A stretch of 64,000 bases of DNA from positions 3,100,001 to 3,164,000 of the forward strand of contig NZ_CP167068.1 in NCBI RefSeq assembly GCF_051055405.1, in the 5' to 3' direction. A program made the translations under genes and the position numbers. The stretch comes from Pseudolachnospira sp051055405. GTDB taxonomy: Bacteria; Bacillota; Clostridia; Lachnospirales; Lachnospiraceae. The notes below the pieces were generated by a model. That model ran no database searches, was not told the DNA's origin, and worked only from the letters and a program-made list of their open reading frames with translations. Positions 25,711 through 34,290 of this stretch are shown in pieces (the first letter of the stretch is position 1; each line of letters begins with the position of its first letter).

Positions 25711-27929
25711 TCCTCCACCTCCCGGATACAGTCCGCCAATCCGGAGTACCTCTTCTGTTCTTCCGCATTGTCTACCATAGCCTGAAAAGCCTCCGGCAAT
25801 CCAACGATGCAGACGCAGGACCGGGCTCTCGTCACCGCCGTATAGATCAAATTTCGGTTCATCAGCATCCTCGGCCCGGTCAAAACCGGGACCACCACAG
25901 CTGGATATTCGCTTCCCTGAGCCTTATGTACCGTTACCGCATAGGCCAGTTCCAGTTCGTCTGCCTGCTTAAAGCTATAGGTCACCAATCGCCCCTCGTC
26001 AAATTCAATGAGCAGCTCTTCGGAAAATAAATTGATCTCCCGAATCGTTCCCATATCCCCGTTGAAAACGCCAGTCCCTTTTTCTCTGGGAATCCCGTAG
26101 GAATTCCTGGTTTCCCATTCCACCTGATAGTTGTTCCGGATTTGCATCACTTTATCGCCTTCCCGGAAAATCCCCTGAGGAAACTGTTTTTCCTTTTTCC
26201 CTGCATCGGGCGGATTTAGAAAATGTTGAAGCACGCTGTTCAGGTTTTCTACGCCCAGCACGCCTTTTCGCATCGGCGTTAGCACCTGAATGTCAAAGGG
26301 CTTGGAATGAACATACCCCGGCAATTTATCCCGCACGAGGCCAATCACCGCATTGACCACCTTATTGGCTTCATTTCGCTTTACAAACAAAAAATCCTGG
26401 CTTCTCTTATCCGCGTCAATCCAGTCCCCGTCGTGAATCCGGTGGGCGTTTAATACAATATCGCTGGCTTCCTCCTGCCGGAAAATCCTCGTCAGCTGCA
26501 CTACATGAAAGCTCTCGGACTCAATGATATCCCGCAGTACATTTCCCGGCCCAACGGAGGGAAGCTGACTGGCATCTCCCACCAGGATCAGACGGGTTCC
26601 CACCTGCACGGCCTTTAACAGGGAGTAAAACAAATGAATATCCACCATCGACATCTCATCGATTACCACCACATCGGCGTCCAGCGGATTGGATTCGTTC
26701 CGCTCAAAGCGGACCGAAGCGTCTGAATCCTCCCCTCCCGGCATCCCGGAAAATTCCAGCATCCGATGAATGGTCCTGGCTTCAAAGCCGGTGGCCTCCG
26801 TCATCCGCTTAGCGGCTCTTCCCGTGGGAGCCGCCAGCTGGATTTGCTGTTCCTCCTGCTCAAAGTACCGAAGAATCGCGTTGATGGTCGTGGTCTTTCC
26901 CGTTCCAGGGCCGCCGGTAATGACCGTCACGCCGCCCCGAACCGCCACCTGTACCGCTTCCTTCTGAAGACCGTCCAGCGCAATGCCATCCTCTGACTCC
27001 AACCGTTCCAGAAAGGCCTCTAACCCTTTAGCATCCGTCTCATACTCCACGTCCAGGTCCTTTAACATCTTGGCCGTATTCATCTCCATGTAATAATACA
27101 TGGCGGTGTAGGCCACCGGCTCCCCATTCTTTTCTTTTATCACCAGACGCTTGTCCAGCACCAAATCCATGATATGCTTTTCCATGGCGCCTTCCGGCAC
27201 ATCCAACAGCAAAGCCGCTTCCCGGAGCAATTCCTCCTGAGGCAGATAGACATGCCCGGAGGATACCGCCCGCATCAATGTATAGTAAATCCCACTGCGG
27301 ATGCGGAAGTCCGAATCCGTATGAATTCCCGCCTTTCTCGCAATTTCATCCGCAATTTTAAAGCCGACGCCAGGGATGTCGTCCGCGATCTGATAGGGGT
27401 TGGTCTGGACCAGGCTGTAAAGACTGGGACCATATTTTTCATAGATTTTCACTGCCAAATTCAGGGATATTCCGTACTGCTGAAGAAAAAGCATGGCCTG
27501 ACGCAGCTCCCGCTTTTCCGCTACCTGGACCGCGATCTGGCGGGCTCCATTTTCGCTGATACCCTTTACCTCCGCCAGGCGTTCCGGTTCTTCGTCGATG
27601 ATACGGAGCGTGTCCGCCTTAAATTTTTTTACGATGCGCGCCGCCAACTGAGGGCCGATGCCTTTTACCGCACCGGAACCCAGATAGCGCTCAATAGAAA
27701 TGACATCCTCCGGAGCTGTCACTTGATACCGCTCTACAGAAAACTGTTCCCCATATAGGGGATGGCTAATAAACGCCCCTTCTGCTTCCAGGGGCTCGCC
27801 TTCACTTACATGGGGAAGTATGCCTACTAGGGTATAGGTATCAGAATCTGTCGCCAGCTCCAGAACCGTGTAGCCGTTTTCCTTATTTCGGTAAACGATG
27901 TGCTCCACATATCCTTTAACCGTATCCAT
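25683..27929 (-). CDS. recD2: RecD2-type SF1B DNA helicase
   Basis: A 748-residue helicase. Residues 85-200 hold tandem helix-hairpin-helix motifs (GSGAVKGIGPQLAARIV, VKGISENGARQI, IPGVGFKIADEIA). The motor follows with Walker A GGPGTGKTT at about 339-347, Walker B VVIDEMSMVD, and motifs V/VI in AVTVHKAQGSEY and YTAVTRAR. It acts 5'-3' on DNA in repair. It lies 30 bases after mbl and overlaps comFC by 28 bases. Confidence 0.96.
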   Translation of the reverse strand: MDTVKGYVEHIVYRNKENGYTVLELATDSDTYTLVGILPHVSEGEPLEAEGAFISHPLYGEQFSVERYQVTAPEDVISIERYLGSGAVKGIGPQLAARIVKKFKADTLRIIDEEPERLAEVKGISENGARQIAVQVAEKRELRQAMLFLQQYGISLNLAVKIYEKYGPSLYSLVQTNPYQIADDIPGVGFKIADEIARKAGIHTDSDFRIRSGIYYTLMRAVSSGHVYLPQEELLREAALLLDVPEGAMEKHIMDLVLDKRLVIKEKNGEPVAYTAMYYYMEMNTAKMLKDLDVEYETDAKGLEAFLERLESEDGIALDGLQKEAVQVAVRGGVTVITGGPGTGKTTTINAILRYFEQEEQQIQLAAPTGRAAKRMTEATGFEARTIHRMLEFSGMPGGEDSDASVRFERNESNPLDADVVVIDEMSMVDIHLFYSLLKAVQVGTRLILVGDASQLPSVGPGNVLRDIIESESFHVVQLTRIFRQEEASDIVLNAHRIHDGDWIDADKRSQDFLFVKRNEANKVVNAVIGLVRDKLPGYVHSKPFDIQVLTPMRKGVLGVENLNSVLQHFLNPPDAGKKEKQFPQGIFREGDKVMQIRNNYQVEWETRNSYGIPREKGTGVFNGDMGTIREINLFSEELLIEFDEGRLVTYSFKQADELELAYAVTVHKAQGSEYPAVVVPVLTGPRMLMNRNLIYTAVTRARSCVCIVGLPEAFQAMVDNAEEQKRYSGLADCIREVEDWKLEEAGF

Positions 27930-27959
27930 TCATGCCTCCGTGTACCGGCACAAGCCGCA

Positions 27960-28964
27960 TTACTTTCGATTGATGTCCGACTTGCCCTCATGAATGAATT
28001 CGATAAATTTACCGGTACCGATGGCCACGACGTTCATGGCCTCTTCCGCGATCATCGTATTGATGCCGGTTTTCTCCTCGATTAGCTCGTCCAATCCGCC
28101 GAGCAGACTTCCGCCGCCGGTCATCACGATTCCCCGCTCATATACATCCGCCGCCAGTTCCGGTGGCGTGCGCTCCAGCACATTGTGGACGGATTCCACG
28201 ATCTTCATGGCCGGCTCTTTTAATGCTTCCATCATCTCATCGGAGGTAATCGTCATGGTCTTCGGCAAGCCGGTCACCAGGTTTCTGCCGCGGACATCCA
28301 TGGTCAACATCTCTGGACGCGGATACGCACAGCCGATATTGATCTTGATCTCCTCGGCTGTCCTCTCACCAATCAGAAGGTTATGTTTCTTTCTCATGTA
28401 ACGGACAATGGCCTCGTCAAAGTCATCTCCCGCCACTTTCACCGAAGTGCTGACGACCGTGCCGCCCAGAGAAATCACAGCGATATCGGACGTACCGCCG
28501 CCGATGTCCACGATCATATTTCCGCAAGCCTTGGAAATATCGATGCCCGCGCCAATCGCCGCGGCTACCGGTTCTTCAATGATGCTGACTTCCCGTGCGC
28601 CTGCCTGATAGGTGGCGTCCTCCACGGCTTTTTTCTCCACTTCCGTGGCTCCGCTGGGAATACAAACGCTGATTCTCGGCTTTCTCAGGGTTTTCTTTCC
28701 CATTGCCTTTTTTATAAAATACTTTAACATCTTCTCGGTAATTGCATAATCCGAAATTACGCCCTGACGCAGCGGGCGAATCGCCACAATATTTCCCGGC
28801 GTACGGCCGATCATCTTTCTAGCCTCTTCACCGATCTCTTTGATCTCGTTGGTGTCCCGGTCAAAAGCCACCACCGAGGGCTCCTTTAATACAATTCCTT
28901 TTCCTTTTATATAGACCAGAATGCTGGCTGTTCCCAAATCAATTCCGATGTCCATGGAAAGCAT
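27960..28964 (-). CDS. mbl: Rod-shape-determining actin homologue, Mbl/MreB
   Basis: A 334-residue bacterial actin. The phosphate loops are visible as DIGIDLGTAS at the N-terminus and IVDIGGGTSDIAV near residues 157-169, with the adenosine motif GIVMTGGGSLLGGL near 278. It forms filaments under the membrane that guide wall synthesis. AAAGGAGG lies 8 bases upstream. The order spoIIID then mbl, here with one extra gene between, matches the Bacillus subtilis spoIIID-mbl arrangement, so mbl is preferred to mreB. Confidence 0.95.
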   Translation of the reverse strand: MLSMDIGIDLGTASILVYIKGKGIVLKEPSVVAFDRDTNEIKEIGEEARKMIGRTPGNIVAIRPLRQGVISDYAITEKMLKYFIKKAMGKKTLRKPRISVCIPSGATEVEKKAVEDATYQAGAREVSIIEEPVAAAIGAGIDISKACGNMIVDIGGGTSDIAVISLGGTVVSTSVKVAGDDFDEAIVRYMRKKHNLLIGERTAEEIKINIGCAYPRPEMLTMDVRGRNLVTGLPKTMTITSDEMMEALKEPAMKIVESVHNVLERTPPELAADVYERGIVMTGGGSLLGGLDELIEEKTGINTMIAEEAMNVVAIGTGKFIEFIHEGKSDINRK

Positions 28965-29468
28965 ATTCCGAATACCTCCTTTATTAGGGTTTCGTTTCTA
29001 TTATATACAAATTGCCGCCTTTTTCAAATGGTTTTTCTCTTAAGATTAAAAATAATCCTTCCTTTATACCAAGACTATCCTTCCTCGAAGCTTCCTCCTC
29101 TATACCATAACAAAAAATTTTACTTTTCCAGATTTTATGCCGTAAATATCTTCCATTGACGGAGATATACTTGTCCTTGTTCATGGAGGGTATTGTTCTT
29201 TTGCGACAGAATTTGTAAAAATCTTACATTTTTCTTAAGGCGTTCATAATTTATTCATATCTTCGTTTTATACTTCCTTTATACCACTTTTGTGGTGAAA
29301 AAGCTTTTTTATGCTCGTTGACGGTGGGATTCCCCGTTCCCACCGTCAATCCCCCCAAAATATTACCGTTTTACCGGTTAGGATATGAGAAAAGGGAATG
29401 GAGCCAGTTCCGTTTGTGGACTGGTTTCGTTCCCTTTTCTATGCCTTCCACTATATGGATGGCGCGTT
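28965..29468. other. Intergenic region between cmpB-like gene and mbl
   Basis: This 504-base stretch holds the leader of mbl and two hairpins. One, TTGACGGTGGGA/TCCCACCGTCAA (29318-29349), has a 12-bp stem without a T run on either strand. The other (29388-29440) is the terminator of the cmpB-like gene. A 66-codon open frame at 28984-29184 lacks a ribosome site. Confidence 0.6.
29388..29440 (-). terminator. Terminator-like hairpin after the cmpB-like gene
   Basis: An 11-bp outer stem (AGAAAAGGGAA with its complement) and a 5-bp inner stem (CCAGT/ACTGG) follow the stop codon by about 30 bases. The T tract is weak but sits at the end of the minus-strand stem. Confidence 0.6.
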
Positions 29469-30443
29469 TTACTTTTCTTTTTCTTCCTTCTCTTTTTTCC
29501 TTTGCATCCGAAGCATTTCCCGCCGAGACGCCGCCTGCTTTTTCAGCATAACAATGCTGTCGTGATAACGCTTTGAAGAAACCGTCGGATTTCTCTTCAG
29601 CATGCCCGATGAAGCTTCATGAGCACGCTGGAATAGTTCTTCCATTTGATGATGTACAATCTTTGCTTTTTCCCGTACATTTTGAAAACCAGGATTCTCT
29701 TCCCGACGCTTTCGTTCCACGCCCCTGGCAGACCACCATTCGTCCAGTTTCTGCTCGAAAGCTTCCGTCCGGTCCTCCGCTTTCTCCTCCATACTCTGAC
29801 GGAGCAGATCCAATCGCTCATGGATGGCCTGGGCCGCATCATCCATGCGTTCTCCTAACTGTTCATAGGCATCCTGCAATTGTATTTCCAACTCAGCCTT
29901 CGCCTTTTCAAGGGAAGACAGCACCTTGGCAAAATCCAAAGCCGCCTTCACGGAAATGACCGTGTCATAGACAAAAGCCGTTCCAATCACGCCATCCAGC
30001 GCTGCTAAAAGTATAAACGGCATTCCTAGTACCAGCCGTTCCAACGGCTTATGGGCCGCCTCTGTCAAAAAAATCGTAAGCACTCCCCAAAACAGAGAGG
30101 ATTTCAGACAGATCACGCCTTTATAATTCCACTTCTGGCCACTGTAATCCCAATATTTAACCTTAAAAATCGCTTCCATCCCCAGTCCGACCACAAGCTC
30201 CAGCAAGGTAGCTCCAATCACGCCAGACAGATAGATTAAAATAAGATTTCCGCGAAAAGGCAGGGATGCAAACAGCATGATCAATGCCCCGGAACCATAC
30301 AGCGGAAGCAAAGGCAAATGAAGAAATCCGCGGTTTACCCACCGTTTTTCTTTCACTGAAACAAAACTGCTCTCCCAGAGCCAGCCAATAAAACAATAGA
30401 TAAAAAAGAAAAGTATCCATTGCAAAAAGGAATAGGAATACAT
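29469..30443 (-). CDS. CmpB-type (PF06541-like) membrane protein, putative ABC permease
   Basis: A 324-residue protein. The N-terminal 170 residues hold about five hydrophobic segments with the family pattern FFIYCFIGWLWESSFVS, RGFLHLPLLPLYG and GVIGATLLELVVG. The C-terminal 150 residues are charged and predicted to form a long coiled coil in the cytoplasm. The family is annotated as a putative ABC permease, but no ATPase gene is nearby and no function is established. It lies between spoIIID and mbl, which hints at a sporulation- or envelope-linked role. Confidence 0.85.
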   Translation of the reverse strand: MYSYSFLQWILFFFIYCFIGWLWESSFVSVKEKRWVNRGFLHLPLLPLYGSGALIMLFASLPFRGNLILIYLSGVIGATLLELVVGLGMEAIFKVKYWDYSGQKWNYKGVICLKSSLFWGVLTIFLTEAAHKPLERLVLGMPFILLAALDGVIGTAFVYDTVISVKAALDFAKVLSSLEKAKAELEIQLQDAYEQLGERMDDAAQAIHERLDLLRQSMEEKAEDRTEAFEQKLDEWWSARGVERKRREENPGFQNVREKAKIVHHQMEELFQRAHEASSGMLKRNPTVSSKRYHDSIVMLKKQAASRREMLRMQRKKEKEEKEK

Positions 30444-30562
30444 ATCATCCTCTTTTCTCTTCTGAGATTCTCCGCAATGCCTTCCATTGCGTTTTCAGAA
30501 TAGCAAAAGCCTGAATTCTTGTCAAGAAATCTCCCATTCCTCCAAAGTAAAAATTAGAAGAA

Positions 30563-30844
30563 TTAATGGCGCCCGTTGTGAAGCAAATATTTTTCCCTTG
30601 TCGCCAAACCGCCGCGGATGTGGCGTTCTGATTTATTTACATCCAAAACGATCCTTGCCTGGGCTGCCAGCGCAGGATTAATCAGAGGAAGACGCTCTGT
30701 GACATCTTTGTGCACAGTTGATTTAGATATCCCGAATTTTTTTGCCGTCTGGCGCACAGTAGCATTACTTTCAATAATATAGTTCGCAATCGCGACCGCT
30801 CGCTCCTCAATGTAATCTTTCAAAGGGAAAACCCCCGATGACAC
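30563..30844 (-). CDS. spoIIID: Sporulation transcription factor SpoIIID
   Basis: A small mother-cell regulator of 86-93 residues. The helix-turn-helix is visible in SNATVRQTAKKFGISKSTVHKDVTERL, and the C-terminal basic helix in SERHIRGGLATREKY. It represses and activates late sigma-E genes during sporulation. The longest frame begins at GTG 30844, but homologues begin at the KDYIEER segment, which favours the TTG at 30823. Neither start has a good ribosome site, and a hairpin covers both. Confidence 0.95.
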   Translation of the reverse strand: MSSGVFPLKDYIEERAVAIANYIIESNATVRQTAKKFGISKSTVHKDVTERLPLINPALAAQARIVLDVNKSERHIRGGLATREKYLLHNGRH

Positions 30845-30872
30845 TTGTTTTTACAGTGTATGCGGGGGTTTT
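30828..30872. promoter_or_regulatory. Hairpin covering the spoIIID translation start
   Basis: A 10-bp stem (AAAACCCCCG 30828-30837 with CGGGGGTTTT 30863-30872) and an inner ACACT/AGTGT stem enclose the GTG at 30844. It could terminate transcription from the upstream epimerase operon or mask the spoIIID start. Confidence 0.65.
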
Positions 30873-30930
30873 AAGATTATTCCGTATAGCGGTGATAAGC
30901 ATCCATCAGCCCTAAAAGAATCCTGCCCGT

Positions 30931-31734
30931 TTATTCCAAATGTTTTTTCGTAAATTGGAGGGCTCTGCGCGCATGTTCCTCAAAACCAATCTCCGTTTTC
31001 CGTATTATATGGGGTACTTCTACGCCCCGTACAATATCCTCCGGCAGCTTTTCGATAATTGCTTTCAGGCCAATGGCCCCTTCGCCGGGATACAGCCTTT
31101 CTTCCCGCCCAACATGAATCAAGGATTCCGTATCCTCAGGGATTTCCTTCACCGTATCGCTCAGATGCATGAACCGAAACCATTCCTTCGGCAGATCTTC
31201 CAGCTCCTGCGGCGCCACACGGGAACGATAAAAATGAAGAGTATCTACCACGATTCCCATATTGGGCGCGTCGACATCCCGCAGCAGCTCCGCCGCCTGT
31301 TTTAGATTCGCCACACTGGCCCATGTGACAAATTCTACATTGACGTCCTGACCATATTGAGCCGCCAGGCGGCAAAGTTCCCCGAACTGTTCGGTATAGA
31401 ACCCTTTATCCACCGTCCAGATGTTGCTCAAAATATGCCGGATTCCCAAATCTGCCGCAGCTTCCAGATGGGGCTCATATCCATGCACGTCCACTTCGTC
31501 GCAAATACGTGCATTCTCCGTGTCATTGATGAATATTCCTGTTTCTTCGCACGCCCTTCTCGTCTCTTCCCTTAATTTGCGATTCGTAATATCATGGGGG
31601 ATTTCTCCGGGCAGGCCCATAGGAATGGTCCGCAGGCTGACGGCATCGTATCCCGCCGCCGCTGCGATGTGGATAAGCTCCGGCGGCGAACTGGTAATAT
31701 CCGTCAGGTGAACCAGCGAATATAGATGTTTCAT
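30931..31734 (-). CDS. Sugar phosphate isomerase/epimerase family TIM-barrel protein
   Basis: A 267-residue protein of the AP-endonuclease-2-like TIM-barrel family, which includes hydroxypyruvate isomerases, IolE/IolI and related epimerases. Metal-ligand segments are seen in NVEFVTWASV, GIVVDTLHFYRS and FMHLSDTV, and the closing EVPHI strand. AGGAGG lies about 8 bases ahead of the ATG at 31734. It follows an SDR gene by 16 bases in a two-gene operon that probably oxidises and isomerises a polyol or sugar acid. Confidence 0.88.
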   Translation of the reverse strand: MKHLYSLVHLTDITSSPPELIHIAAAAGYDAVSLRTIPMGLPGEIPHDITNRKLREETRRACEETGIFINDTENARICDEVDVHGYEPHLEAAADLGIRHILSNIWTVDKGFYTEQFGELCRLAAQYGQDVNVEFVTWASVANLKQAAELLRDVDAPNMGIVVDTLHFYRSRVAPQELEDLPKEWFRFMHLSDTVKEIPEDTESLIHVGREERLYPGEGAIGLKAIIEKLPEDIVRGVEVPHIIRKTEIGFEEHARRALQFTKKHLE

Positions 31735-31750
31735 TGATCGGCCCTCCTCT

Positions 31751-32506
31751 CTAATACTGCAGACCCCCATTTACATCCAACACTTCTCCCGTCGTCCAGG
31801 AGGCATCGTCGCTTCCTAAATATGCCACAGCGGCCGCCACATCGTCAAAATTTCCGATACGCCCCAGGCGAATGCCTTCCAGTAAACGTGCCTGCTTTTC
31901 CTCCGGGAGCGATTCAAACATGCGTCCCCCAATCGGACCGGGCGCCACGCAATTGACCGTAATATTCCAGGGTCCCAATTCATATCCCAACAGCTGCGTC
32001 ATTCCAACAACGCCGCCTTTTGCCGCCGCGTAATTCACGCCGACTCCCGGCCGCCCAGTTCTTCCGCCAACGGAAGAAATCAATACGATTCTCCCATAAC
32101 GCCTGTCCTTCATATGATTTACCACAGCTCTTACCGAATGGTATGTTCCGGTAAGATTGATGTCGATTACATCCTTCCAGTCCTCTTCTGTCAATTCATC
32201 GATGGGATGGTGCCGTAAAATACCTGCCGTAGGGATCAAAACATCTATTTTCCCAAAATGCGCAATCCCCTCTTGAACTACGGCGCAGCAATCCTGTAGA
32301 TCTCTCACGTCCGCCTGTAACAGCAAAACCTTTTCCCCATACCCTAAATTCTCAAATTCTTCTTTTTGCTTTGATAAGGATTCCTGAGAATAGTCCACCA
32401 AGATTACCCTTCCTGCTTCCTCCAGTAAGCGCAATGCCACGGCTCGCCCCATTCCTCCGCATCCGGTGATCAAAGCGACTTTATTTTCATAGCGCTGTAA
32501 ATTCAT
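31751..32506 (-). CDS. Short-chain dehydrogenase/reductase (FabG-like)
   Basis: A 251-residue SDR. The cofactor loop TGCGGMGRAVAL, the structural NxAG-like segment PTAGIL, the catalytic Ser of ISSVGG and the YAAAK active-site pair are all present, with DVNGG at the C-terminus. The acidic residue after the second strand (LVDYSQ) suggests NAD. It starts the operon with the TIM-barrel gene. The substrate is unknown. Confidence 0.93.
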   Translation of the reverse strand: MNLQRYENKVALITGCGGMGRAVALRLLEEAGRVILVDYSQESLSKQKEEFENLGYGEKVLLLQADVRDLQDCCAVVQEGIAHFGKIDVLIPTAGILRHHPIDELTEEDWKDVIDINLTGTYHSVRAVVNHMKDRRYGRIVLISSVGGRTGRPGVGVNYAAAKGGVVGMTQLLGYELGPWNITVNCVAPGPIGGRMFESLPEEKQARLLEGIRLGRIGNFDDVAAAVAYLGSDDASWTTGEVLDVNGGLQY

Positions 32507-32590
32507 GATCCAAACCCTCCTATTCTTCTGACAAAATTCATGCGAACGAGGACAAAACTAAGCCTGCCTTTTCCCCCCGCCTGTGCCTTC

Positions 32591-32657
32591 ATATTAGCGC
32601 AACTCGCTCTGGATTACCAATGCGATTTGTACATTTACCTATGTATAAAATACATAG
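32591..32657 (-). promoter_or_regulatory. Candidate LysR-type box and promoter ahead of the SDR operon
   Basis: A perfect 8-bp palindrome, CTATGTAT-AAA-ATACATAG (32639-32657), lies upstream of a weak minus-strand promoter, TTGGTA (32615-32620) and TAATAT (32591-32596) with 18 bases between. The palindrome would centre near -63, the usual site for LysR activators. The LysR gene at 32750 is adjacent. Confidence 0.5.
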
Positions 32658-32675
32658 TTCTTATGTCCGCGCATA

Positions 32676-32728
32676 AAAAGAGGACTGTCGCCCAGCAAAT
32701 ATTTTTTGCTGGGTGACAGCCCTTTTTC
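32676..32728. terminator. Bidirectional terminator after the LysR gene
   Basis: A long stem (CTGTC-x-CCCAGCAAA paired with its complement, 32685-32719) is flanked by a T run on both strands. It follows the LysR stop codon by about 30 bases. Confidence 0.85.
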
Positions 32729-32749
32729 ACCATTTCACTTTCCGATCGT

Positions 32750-33646
32750 TTACATATTCTTCTTCGCTTTTACTGTATTCATAACAAATTTACGAAATTG
32801 CTCCACCACCGGCAGCCGAAATTCTTCTTCTCTCCAAAACATGTAAAGAGAACGTTTTAACGTACTATGCTCCAAGGGTACGGAAGCAACCTGATACACA
32901 TTGATTTCTGGAATCCAAGGCATGACGCTGACTCCCATACCAGCAGCTACCATGCTGGCGATCATTTTTTCATTTTGAACTTCACTGATTTGCCTTGGCC
33001 AAACGCCGTAAAGCTGAAAAATCCTCTCCAAATCCATACGAGTACCGCATTGGCTGTTATAGGTAATTAACGTTTCCTGACAAAGCTCCTTCAGCGTAAG
33101 ATTCTCCCGCTGAGCAAAAGGATGATTCGCTGGCACTACCGCCGTCAGTTCTTCACGCATCACTTCAAAATAGCGATAACCCGGCTTATCGATCTTTGCG
33201 CCAAACCCTAGATCCACCTCTCCGGCTTCTATCTTCTTAATTCCGATTGCCGTAGCCTCCATATCCAAAACCTGAAACTGTACCTTCCGGTACTTTGGAA
33301 TTTCTTTATACTCCCGCATCAGATTCGGCAAAAAATGATAATGCAGCGTATGAGAGACGGCTAGACGAATTTTTCCTTCCGTTGGGTTTGCCGCGTGCTG
33401 AATCTCATTCTGAGCCAATTCCAGTTCCTGAAGAATCACCGAAACATGTGCGTCAAACTTTTTTCCATGGGCCGTTACCTCAATATTCCTTCCATCTTTT
33501 ACAAACAAAGGAACCCCTAGTTCTTCCTCCAATTTTGCCATCGAATGGCTGAGGTTGGACTGGGTGACGGACAGTTCCTGGGACGCCTTTGTATAATTTT
33601 TTAATTGTGCAATCTTGTGGAAATAAGATAACTGCTGCAAGTTCAT
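32750..33646 (-). CDS. LysR-family transcriptional regulator
   Basis: A 298-residue LysR protein with the N-terminal HTH (FHKIAQLKNYTKASQELSVTQ, then SHSMAKLEEELGVPLFVKDGR) and a periplasmic-binding-like effector domain. GAGG lies upstream of the ATG. It is followed by a strong terminator and then the SDR/TIM-barrel operon on the same strand, whose leader contains a LysR-type palindrome. It starts 27 bases after the radical SAM gene, so it may also be read from upstream. Confidence 0.93.
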   Translation of the reverse strand: MNLQQLSYFHKIAQLKNYTKASQELSVTQSNLSHSMAKLEEELGVPLFVKDGRNIEVTAHGKKFDAHVSVILQELELAQNEIQHAANPTEGKIRLAVSHTLHYHFLPNLMREYKEIPKYRKVQFQVLDMEATAIGIKKIEAGEVDLGFGAKIDKPGYRYFEVMREELTAVVPANHPFAQRENLTLKELCQETLITYNSQCGTRMDLERIFQLYGVWPRQISEVQNEKMIASMVAAGMGVSVMPWIPEINVYQVASVPLEHSTLKRSLYMFWREEEFRLPVVEQFRKFVMNTVKAKKNM

Positions 33647-33672
33647 AATTTTACCTCAAGGCCAATGTCCAT

Positions 33673-34275
33673 TTAGTCCACCCAAGGACGAATCCGGTAA
33701 ACCGCGCCGATAGATTTACAAATCTCAAGGCACTGGGCTTCCTCCTCCTTGGTCAAAGTGGTCTCCACCGTTGTCAAAACCACCTTAGGCACATATTTTG
33801 TACAATCCTTCGCAAATTTCAGCATGGCATCGTAGGAAATATCCCCGAATTTTGGCCGGACCAGTTCATGATAGCGGTCCTTATTGGGCGTATTTAAACT
33901 AATCGAAACCGTATCAATGAGACCTTCCAACAGCGGCGCCACCGGTTTTTTGTGAATCAGAGCGGCCAATCCATTGGTATTGATTCGGATCGGTTGACTG
34001 TAATGGGCCTTACAATACTTGGCCACAGCAAGCAGCACATCCAGAGCTTCCATGGGCTCTCCAAAACCGCAAAACACGATCTCCCGGTAACGAGTCATAT
34101 CGTATTTTGGAAATTCCGCCAGCACTTCCTCCAAAGAAGGCGTATGTTCCAACCAAAGAGAGCCGGAATTCTCCATATGGTTTCTGGTCTGCCGGAGGCA
34201 AAACGTACAGGCGCAGGGACATTTGTTGGTCAGGTTAATATAAAGACTGTCTCCGACTTCATATAAAATCGTCAT
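33673..34275 (-). CDS. TatD-linked radical SAM protein
   Basis: A 200-residue short radical SAM protein. The 4Fe-4S motif CxxxCxxC is visible in NKCPCACTFC near the N-terminus, with GFGEPMEAL and SISLNTPNK following in barrel order. This compact family is known as TatD-associated radical SAM. No tatD gene is in this window. It precedes the LysR gene and follows the pyridoxal-kinase gene. Reaction unknown. Confidence 0.85.
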   Translation of the reverse strand: MTILYEVGDSLYINLTNKCPCACTFCLRQTRNHMENSGSLWLEHTPSLEEVLAEFPKYDMTRYREIVFCGFGEPMEALDVLLAVAKYCKAHYSQPIRINTNGLAALIHKKPVAPLLEGLIDTVSISLNTPNKDRYHELVRPKFGDISYDAMLKFAKDCTKYVPKVVLTTVETTLTKEEEAQCLEICKSIGAVYRIRPWVD

Positions 34276-34290
34276 CTTGTTTCTCCTTAT

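Noticed and set aside
28984..29184. A 66-codon minus-strand open frame just ahead of mbl
   Set aside because: No ribosome site precedes the ATG (the upstream bases are pyrimidine-rich), and the product resembles nothing. It lies in the mbl leader.
29318..29349. 12-bp perfect hairpin as a terminator
   Set aside because: No T run follows on either strand; it is reported only as a hairpin.
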